DNA from: Glomus cerebriforme
Lineage: Eukaryota; Glomeromycota; Glomeromycetes; Glomerales; Glomeraceae
Assembly: GCA_003550305.1 (NCBI GenBank)
Contig: QKYT01000005.1
Coordinates: 315,112 to 351,908, forward strand
DNA length: 36,797 nucleotides
Reading direction: 5' to 3'
The notes beneath the pieces are model-generated. The model was given only the letters and a program-made list of their open reading frames with translations. It was not told where the DNA came from and made no database searches. Positions 28,807 through 36,797 of this stretch are shown here, in pieces (positions within the stretch are counted from its first letter, which is position 1; every line of letters starts with the position of its first letter). The position numbers and the translations under genes are program-made.

Positions 28807-29305
28807 TCAAGGGAACGAAGAACCATTAAAAAATTCGTTTATATAAGGATTATTACTCGATTGATACGAAAGACGAATTATAATATTCAGAAAAACTGCA
28901 TTATTTATTCGGATAGTACGTCGAGTACATATATAAGGTCTACGCAAATTTAAACGTCGTTGTCTTCTTAGACGAATCATTTGATTATTAAGATAGGGTA
29001 AGTTTCTATAATAATTTCGTGAAATGGACATTAATTTTTTTTTAATTTTTAGCCAATCTTTCACGTAAAATATAAAGAATTTATTAGATTTTTTTAAAAA
29101 AAAAATAAAAGAAATTAAAATTTGCAGTTCATTTTTATAACTTACTTTTAGTGTTACGCATTTCTAAATGGGGTATTAAAGACCCAAGGAGAACTTTATT
29201 AAATTGATTATTTTCGAAAGTCACTAAACTATTTAACTCATTTACTTGATAAAATATATAAATTGTACGTCTGAATATATGTAAAATTACGTGTCTTTTG
29301 CTCAT
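28807..29305 (-). CDS. Two-exon gene for a small basic protein, 136 residues
   Basis: Exon 1 (29305-29146) starts at an ATG and reads MSKRHVILHIFRRTIYIFYQ and VTFENNQFNKVLLGSLIPHL. A GT-AG intron of 88 bp (29145-29058, starting GTAAGT) joins in phase to exon 2 (29057-28807), which gives KKKLMSISRNYYRNLPYLNN, an Arg-rich run (IRLRRQRRLNLRRPYICTRR) and ends YINEFFNGSSFP before TGA. The total of 411 bases is 137 codons with no internal stop. The Arg/Lys-rich centre suggests binding to nucleic acid, but no domain is recognised. The N-terminal part was not in the supplied reading frames because it is only open across the intron. Good splice signals and an open frame on both sides make it likely to be real. 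Confidence 0.6.
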
Positions 29306-30342
29306 TCTTGTAATTTTAACCTCAGAAACGGTCTTGAATTCCGAATAAAAATACCAAATTCAAATTATTATTACTAATAATTTGCGTTTATTTAGTAGAA
29401 ATAAATAAACATTAATTAGCCATTCAATCCATCCAATCGGTGATTACCGAGATTAAGAAGATTTTGTATTTATTTACATTATAAAGAAAAATAAGACCTT
29501 TTTTAGTTTGTAAGAACACGAAACTACAAATGTCAAATAAAAATATGTTATATGTGTCCACATGGTTACATGGAAATTTGCTATTAATCTGTCGATCTCC
29601 TAATCAATAGTAGTTTTGGAAATGCATTCATTGTACATTTATATTTGTTATCCATCTAGATTTTACGATGTCAAATCATTTCATAAGGACTCCGAAATAT
29701 ATATGTAGGGGTAGGGTGCACTATTCCGTCGCCATCATAGAGAAATTTTATGGGATTAAGTTTAGATTTGCGTACAAAAAGAGATTTTCTTAATTAAAAT
29801 TATTAGATTGCATATTTTAACAGGTTTTCTGTTAAGTAAAGGGGGTTAATTTGCGTATTTTTAGTGTAAATTTGGCAGATATATATATGTACTATATATA
29901 CTAATCTTAAATAAACTAGTTGATTTGCATAATTTGCAAGATACTGTATATCATTTTTTTTTTCTCCGATAATAAAATACAATAAACCCGATAAAAAAAT
30001 TTTTCAAACAATATAATAATAAAATAAAATATTATTATGAAAGTCAGAAGTCCAGTTTGCTTATTTTTTTCAAATATTCAATTTCAAGTGAATTTTGTCC
30101 TCACATACGCTAGTTTTCACCAATAACAGCTACTGTATTAATAAAATCTTCAAAAGTACCTCACCCCTTTATATTTACTTCGGGTCCTATTTCATAGGCG
30201 GGGAAAGTCTATCATTAGTCTACCTATTAAACTTTTAGTTAATTTTGATTCGATATTTACCACCGTTCTATTGATCCACGGATCTCTAAAAAATCTTTAT
30301 AGTCCCAAAATTTGTTATGTTGATAAACATCAGTTTTATAAA
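29306..30342. other. Spacer on the promoter side of the two-exon gene
   Basis: AT-rich, with no gene found. There is no defined promoter element I can support. Confidence 0.35.
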
Positions 30343-30525
30343 TTATTTTTGAAAATTAGCATAGTAGTAATAAGGTAATTTAAAAGAATACCATAAATTG
30401 CTTATGGAGTATATTTTATTCAATATAACATTATAAGCCTCAGTAATGTCACTAATGTGACTATCATGTGGGTAGCTAAGCAATATTATAATATTACCAT
30501 GAAAAAATTGTATAAGCACAGCCAA
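30343..30525 (-). pseudogene. Possible gene fragment, 60 residues
   Basis: The frame starts without an ATG and reads HGNIIILLSYPHDSHISDIT, EAYNVILNKIYS and NLWYSFKLPYYYYANFQK to a stop. The composition is protein-like, with PHDSH and a Tyr-rich end, so it may be a surviving piece of a gene. I do not recognise the family. Confidence 0.3.
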
Positions 30526-32225
30526 ATAATAAAGTTTTATACTAATAACTGCGAATCATATTCTCTGCTGTATAATCTGTTCGTAATGAGGTTCATTTTC
30601 AGATTTTCTTAACCGCTGTGGTATTTGGTCGCTTATCATCCGACCACCCGTTTTAAGCTACATAATCATTTTTCTACAACAAATACTCTTAATTACTCAT
30701 TTACTTTATTTTCAAAATTGATAGAATGAACAATGTAGTACTGTAAAACAAATGAAATTTATGAAAGTTATTATGATCCTAGAAATAAAGTGGATATGAA
30801 CCTTAAGTATTCTTGACAAAATTTTAATTTCTAAAACTATTATAAACTAAGTTTAAGGCAATAATAATATTTACATTAGTATTCATGACAATGAAAAATA
30901 TTGAAAATATCATAAAAACAATAATTTATCTAAATTCTTCATAACAATATTTAATAATCACATGTTTAAGAATTATGAATAAATTATTTTAAGAAACAGA
31001 TACAATAAATTGGTATGAAAGAAGTCAAACTGTAAATTTTTTTTTCTTGATTTGATGTGAAAATTTAACTAAAAATTAAATTTATATAATTTTGACCACA
31101 ATTAACAATTTAATAATACAGAAATTTCAAAAATTTACAAAATAACATGAAATGACTGTCCAGGCAACCAACATAAAAAAAAAAAAAAATACATATGCAA
31201 TAATTATAGAATTAACAAAATTACGCGATTAAAATACATATATTAAGCATTTGAAGAAAATTAAGAAAATTTTGACTCATATTCACTTTATCTTCTAAAT
31301 ATTATTATAAATAGAAAGTTTCCATGTTATAAGAAGAAATAGATATTTAAATATAATGTGATGATTTTATAATCGTGATTGAAGACACGTGGCACGTGCG
31401 ATCATCTTGGCAAAACATCACGAAATTTTTTAAAAATATTCTAGACCTTGCCTTTTTTACTCGACAAAATTTCTTTAAGTTTGAATATTCAATTAAAGTA
31501 CAATATATCAACCATTTCTTGGCCATGTAAAAGCTTCAGGATAGATGGTTGAATGTTACAGTATGCATTTCTGGAATGATAAAGAATTTAGGTACAAACA
31601 TCTCCGGATTCACCAGTAAATAAGCTCATATATGATAATTGTCTTTTGCAAGAATTAGATCATTTCAGTTCATTTGCAACCAAAATGAAGTATTTGCAAA
31701 TTAAACTAGCAAGATTTACAAATTTTGAATCAAATATTTGGGTTTCTTTAAAGTATATAATATAGATAATTTAAATATATTTCTCAAAGTTGTGTTAAGT
31801 TCTGCAGCCATGGAAAGTTTTTAATCTGGATCAGTTTGAATTCTCTAATATACCCAAAAAAAGATAATAAATTTATATTTCCGCATTATCTATATAATAC
31901 AATAAAGTTAAAGAATGGATAACCTTTCAGAATATTATACCTTACAAAGAAATCAAATCAAGAATATCTTTCTTTCTAGAAGGAGTCAACAATTCAAAGA
32001 AAGTTTTTGTTTTATTAAAGTCCAGCTTACAAATTCCAAATATATTAAGTTATACTCTAAAGCAAAAATAAACTTCAAATGTTTTCCTTAAGTATTTTTA
32101 GGAAATTTGAAGTAATAATCATTAAAAACTTTTAAGTAAAAAATTTTGCCGATAAGCACCATTTTTTAACAGGAATTTCATCTTTTATTATAAATTTAAT
32201 ATTTATACGTATAATCTATAATATA
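30526..32225. other. AT-rich spacer
   Basis: No gene recognised. A CACGTGGCACGTG double E-box-like string lies at 31386-31398. Otherwise AT-rich with scattered short frames. Confidence 0.4.
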
Positions 32226-32227
32226 TT

Positions 32228-32459
32228 GAGACATCCCCAGTCTCAGGATTTAGTAGAAAAAGCAAATGATTTATTGGAAAGAAAATTAGGTGCATGGATG
32301 GAACAAAACAATACACAAAACTGGATCGTGGGTTTAAATTATATAATTTATTCGAAGAATAATTCCATCTGCAGAGCTACTAACAAATCACCATATGAAA
32401 TTGTCTTTGGTATGAAACTTGCTTCCAGTAATCTTGAAAGTGTAACTTGTCATGTCTGA
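32228..32459 (+). pseudogene. Integrase core fragment from a retroelement or Ginger-type transposon
   Basis: The frame reads RHPQSQDLVEKANDLLERKL, GAWMEQNNTQNWIVGLNYI and ATNKSPYEIVFGMKL and then stops. RHPQSQ-x2-VE-x-AN, W-x2-GL-x-Y and the TNKSPYE-x-VFG motif mark the C-terminal part of a DDE integrase catalytic core, with the third catalytic Glu in the VEKAN segment. The upstream two thirds of the core and all other retroelement or transposon genes are absent. Such fragments are common in Rhizophagus, where related integrases are annotated as KRAB-A/Ginger-like or Ty3-type; these cannot be told apart here. Confidence 0.72.
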
Positions 32460-35283
32460 AGATTACTTCTATATAGGTATAGTTGGAAACTCGCTAATAG
32501 CTAAACACCATATCGTTCTATTAGAGAACGATGCACATATATATACCCTTGCCTCATGATTATCCCCTTATACCATAATGATTCTTAGCACATTAGCACC
32601 CTATATGTAGTCTTATCATTTACTGATAATAATATTAGATAAAAACATATGGTTGTTGATAGTAATCTTGATAGATTGTAGACACCTTCCAATAATTTCC
32701 ATAGGGAATTTATGAAAAAAAAATTACATGCATGGTTGCATTGTAACCATACATAGGGAATTTGTCCACTGTCACTCGACCTGGGAATTTTTGAGCTATT
32801 CTAACAATACATTTTGATGTTTCTTTAATAACTATTTAAAATATCTTTGATCGATATGTTATTTAATATTACAAAATTTTCATCATTCAGGTCGTTCATT
32901 TTGGGAAGTTTGTAAGGAGGAAAATTTTAATAAGTTCATTTAAATTTGTATGAATCATTTCTTTTTAAGTCCATTAAGTATTTTTTTGATGATTGTTACT
33001 AGGTATTTATTATTAGCTTATTATCTTTATATCAATGTATTTGTAAAAAAAAAGTAAATATTTTGAATTTATAAATTATAATATTTTGTGATAAATTGAA
33101 CACTAAGTCTAGAATAATAAATTAGTTAGTTTGTAATTTAAATGATTTATTATTATTATAATAATAATATAAAATCTGTGTGAAATTTTTTTCCAAAAGT
33201 CAATAACGATCTAAGAATAAAAATTATTTGGAAAATTGTGCAGTTGTTACCCTAATAAATTTCTGATGTACCTAGTAAAATTAAGAATATAAGTAATTGG
33301 ATAAATAGAAACATGAATGCATGATCAGTTTGAGAACTTTGCGATGTCATATACTGTAGGATGCTGGATCTGGTATCAAAAGATATGGGAAAGGTAGTAT
33401 AGACCACTCAATTATGTGCAAACACTAATATTTTTAACAGGAATCAAATAACCAACTTAATTATCTATTAGAAACTACTATTTAGCAGTATGCAATATAT
33501 GAAGTAACAGCAAGCTTCATTACACACAAAAAGTTGCAAAGTTTTGGTCAAAGAATACCTATCTTGTATTATGGTGTAAAAAATGAAATAAAAGAAGGGA
33601 TATTTATATATTAATCCATTTATTTACAAATGAAATGTCACGAGATATCATTTTTTATGCAAAAATCACATGATAATTAGTCTAAATGGGAATATTTAAG
33701 TCAAAATTATGCAGGATCATTTATTCGCGTATTAATAATTAATTTCTTTAATTTCTTACAAAACATCCTATCATGATTATAAATTTTTTTATTCTTATTC
33801 TTTTATAAAATTAATGAGGAAGCATTCTAATATTATATTCATAGCGCAGTACAATTAAAATAGACCAATTCAGATTTTTTTGGTAGGAGGAATTAATTTG
33901 CGGAACTTTGCATAATTTTAAATATAATAAAAAATGCTTGTCACATCATCTCTTTGTTAAAAAAAAATGAAAATGACAATAAACAATGGAAAACTTAAAT
34001 TTTTTCCCAAATTTTAGAACAATAATGAGCGTTTATCTTTTCATATATATCATATAAATAATATCAATTTTCATGCATTCTCTTTATAATATTAAATTTG
34101 GTTAGAAAATATGGCTGCAACGGGTCTGAAGATACTACCGTAATTATGAATCAAAGAACAAAAGTATTAAATTATAGGAACAATTATTAGTTATTAGATT
34201 TATTGTAATTATTTGTAATATTTTTTTGTGTTGTATTATTAAGTAATGGAGTGACATAATAGTGATATAAAAAATAAAATAACCTGTTTAATTTTTTTTG
34301 ATCAGCTGATCCAAGAATGAAATATGGTAAGATTATAGGCAGCCAAAGACTGAGTAAACATAGTGTTAGCCAGTGTTACAGTACATGTTGTATATCTCCC
34401 ATGACACCAATTCTTGGCTTTTTTACTAAATTTTTTCTGGCTACTAATTTCTTGCATTTAAAGAACATTTTGATGATAATAACAAAATTATTTCTTTATT
34501 ATCATTTGAAATTCAATAAATGAAAAAGAAAGTCAATATAGAGTATTTGCAGCTTTTGCTTCCGCAGTTAAAATAGTATTTAAGTTTGATTTTATATCGT
34601 ATTCAATAAATTTTATAAATTTACATGAATTCTTCAATATGGAAGAATTATTTTTTTAGAGGAGTTTATCAGATTTTTATTATTATAATTGAACATGTCA
34701 TTTAGAATAGTTCACAGGAACGAATAATTACGTGATAATGGTATGATCTGATTGGCTTTGTCCTGTGATACCCACATAACTGAGCTTTTTTTAGTATCCT
34801 CGGACAATTCTATTTACAAAATACAGATCGTATAATCATTTTTTTTTAAAAAGCTAAAGAATGTAAAGTCAAAGAAGGAAATTTTATCATGCATAAAGAA
34901 GATATTGTATTATTGAAAAAAGTATATACTGTAATTTTATTACAATTTTAGAAAACAAATTATTCAAATTTAATTATATTTTAATTAAGGAGGCAATATT
35001 CAACAATTGTTGTTTATGTTGTTTATATTATACCAAAACGATTATAGTTTAAAAGTAAATTTTAAAATTTTTATATTACTTTGTTTGATTTCAATAATTC
35101 TATTGAGATGATGCAGAATTTTAATTTTTATAACAATAATAAAATATTTTTTTTTATGGACACTTATGATAATTCTTAAAATAAAATATCGTTATAGATT
35201 ATGAAATAATAAATAAAATATAAATATAAGAAGAGTAAACAATTCCAAAAAAAATTAAGTTAAAAGTATTGTTATCTTTGATC
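32460..35283. other. AT-rich spacer between the integrase fragment and kinase copy 3
   Basis: Just right of the integrase fragment, 32480-32600 has a TATATATACCC string and a small GTTCTATTAGAGAAC palindrome, possibly retroelement flank, but no long terminal repeat pair was found. A 68-residue frame at 34317-34523 has no domain. From about 35155 the sequence begins to match the 3' flank of kinase copy 2, in the same orientation. Confidence 0.4.
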
Positions 35284-35310
35284 TTTAGATGTTAATGATG
35301 AAAAGTAAAA
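35284..35310. other. Microinversion of the last kinase exon
   Basis: The string TTTAGATGTTAATGATGAAA lies on the + strand here. In copy 2 the corresponding acceptor plus last exon, TTTAGATGTTAATAATGAAA, lies on the minus strand, the same strand as the rest of the gene. Sequence on either side keeps its order and orientation relative to copy 2. So a segment of about 27 bases is flipped in copy 3. Confidence 0.65.
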
Positions 35311-35373
35311 TTCAAACAATCAATTAATTTAATTAAATTTATAATACCATAAATAAAATAAAATCTTTATTAC

Positions 35374-36738
35374 CTAATCAGTAACAATACAATCAAGACA
35401 TTCAGAAGTATAAGTATTGAACTCTTTCATGATTAAAAAAAATAATTATAATGATTTTTAATTTTAGTAAAATAAAATAAAATATAAATATTTTACCTGC
35501 TGTATTTCTTGAAGATATAAATCCTTCCTGATTTAAACAAAAGTCGTCTTGTGTAAATTGCTTGAATATGTGTTTCATAAAATTTTGTTTTTGTTGATTT
35601 TGTAATTGGAGTAAAATCATATGTTAATTCTGGTAATTCTTTAAGTTTTTCGGATTGACCTTCAATTTTATTTATTTCAAGATAAACTTCAAGAGAAGTT
35701 GGTCGATTTTCTGGAATTGCATCCCAACATTTTTGAATTAATTTTTTTTAGAAAGTCTGGTGTTTCATCTCTCACTTTTGGACGTTTACCACGACAAATA
35801 TCCAATGCAAGATAATGATCATGTGGTTCATCAACAAATGAAGGAATTATAGAAATTATTTCATTCATAATAATTCCCAATGAATATACATCAGATTTCT
35901 GTATATATTCTTTTCCACGTAATATTTCGGGTGCCATGTACGGCATTACTCCATAAATCTTTTTAAATGAATTTTCATCTGCTGGTTTACAAAATCCAAA
36001 ATCACTAATACATGCAATATCTAAATATTGTGATTGCAAAACATTACCCAAGTGAAGATCTTTATGAATTGAATTATCACTATGAATATAATAAATTCCT
36101 AAAATGATATTAGATATAATATCCAATTTTTGTATCCAAGTTAATGAACTAAAATTTTTTCCAAGGTAAGAGCATAAACTACCATTTTCAAAAAATTCTA
36201 ATACTAGTGCATAATTCCGTGTATTAGGTTCTTTGGTAAATCCATAACATCTTATTATACCATTATAATGATTACATTTTTTGAAAAATTTTAACTATAA
36301 ATTTGAATAAAAAATAAATGAATAGAAAAGTATAAAATAACTTGAATTTCATTGATATTTATTTATTTTACAAACCTCATTTATAAAATCTTCACTTATA
36401 TTATCTGATGAATTATTGAATACTTTTAAAGCAACTTTAATTGGTTCAGACCTCTAGATTCTTTTTTTCACTTTTTAATATATCCATCAATCTAAGTAGC
36501 TGAATATACTTTAGAAAAGCCTCCTTCAGCTATATATTTAAATATCATAAAACTTATCATATGGAATCCATTCTAATATATTATTCCGTAAGTTTTCATG
36601 TATAAGTTGAATATCTTGTATTAATTTGTCAATATTTTTATTTCCACTTGTCCAACTTTCAAAATCTTGTTGTAAGTATTTTAGTTTACATTCATTTCTA
36701 TTCGTATTCGCTTCAAAACATTCTTTACATTTTCCATT
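35374..36738 (-). pseudogene. Protein kinase copy 3, decayed and 5' truncated
   Basis: Matches copies 1 and 2 from GKCKECFEANTNRNECK rightward in the protein to SECLDCIVTD, where a deletion creates a stop at 35374-35376. Damage is plain: an extra base near 36540 shifts the frame before the glycine loop, a stop replaces Trp at 36492-36494, a second Trp codon has become TGA with a nearby deletion around 36450-36470, and one extra A in a homopolymer at about 35742 shifts the frame after the kinase core. The catalytic part between is open and still shows HKDLHLGN, DFGFCKP, APE and SDVYSLG. The intron 1 equivalent and the GT-AG at 35496-35424 are retained. Homology to the 5' end stops near 36738, before the first CxxC pair. 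The last exon is inverted at 35284-35310. Confidence 0.85.
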
Positions 36739-36797
36739 CCATATCAGATATGGGGACGCCCGTAGCAAAAGGGGGGGATGGGCCGATAACGTGTTTT
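36739..36797. other. Unrelated GC-richer sequence at the right edge
   Basis: At 36738 kinase homology stops abruptly. The remaining 59 bases include a CCATATCAGATATGG palindrome (36740-36754) and a G-run, and are richer in G and C than the neighbourhood. It may be the edge of a transposon or a misjoin at the window end; too short to classify. Confidence 0.4.

Noticed and set aside
34317..34523. 68-residue + strand frame
   Set aside because: No domain, no splice context, hydrophobic spacer-like end.
1..36797. CRISPR array or tRNA genes
   Set aside because: No regularly spaced repeats with unique spacers were seen, and no intact tRNA cloverleaf was found; the tRNA-like motifs are only fragments.

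Overview
The window looks like a piece of an arbuscular mycorrhizal fungus genome, most likely Rhizophagus (R. irregularis or a close relative, Glomeromycotina). The reasons are the very AT-rich sequence, short spliceosomal introns of about 60-90 bp, and the gene families. These are protein kinases with an N-terminal CxxC cluster and conserved W-T-S-G-N and EWIPYDKF blocks, F-box/LRR proteins, Sel1 repeats, glycine-rich proteins with a Y-S-x-D-W-T-E block, and hAT transposase fragments. The species is inferred from remembered family patterns, not from a database search.

Layout. Positions 1-435 hold a large foldback hairpin embedded in short repeats. A four-exon protein kinase (856-2554, +) follows. 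From 2.6 to 20.8 kb the window is mostly a graveyard. It holds tandem repeats, small doubtful ORFs, a relic gene split by a hAT-type MITE (6670-7480, -), a Sel1 relic (9225-9435, +), relics with zinc-finger-like cysteines (10.4-11.6 kb, +) and a damaged coiled-coil gene (12136-12805, -). It continues with a broken gene for a probable secreted protein (about 13.7-15.44 kb, -), a deleted hAT transposase (15537-16026, +) and a glycine-rich gene split by a MULE-like MITE (16295-17191, -). It ends with a hAT-type element (18245-18645) and a pogo/Fot1-like element that carries another hAT MITE (18906-19864). An intact intronless F-box/LRR gene lies at 20804-22666 (-). A second copy of the kinase (24895-26452, -) contains a 585-base assembly gap. 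A small two-exon gene of unknown function is at 28807-29305 (-). An integrase fragment is at 32228-32459 (+). A third kinase copy, now a pseudogene, runs off the right end (35374-36738, -).

Functional picture. Only four loci look capable of making a complete protein: kinase copy 1, kinase copy 2 (behind the gap), the F-box/LRR gene, and the two-exon gene at 28.8-29.3 kb. There is no operon and no visible pathway cluster. The clearest theme is duplication and decay. One kinase gene is present three times, once on the + strand and twice inverted, and copies 1 and 2 share upstream sequence as well as exons. Small DNA transposons have landed inside older genes and left exact target-site duplications.

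I did not find a convincing new multi-gene system. The most useful new observations are the unlisted two-exon gene at 28.8-29.3 kb, the nested transposons with exact target duplications, the microinversion at the 3' end of kinase copy 3, and the evidence that the gap and the ambiguous bases reflect collapsed repeats.
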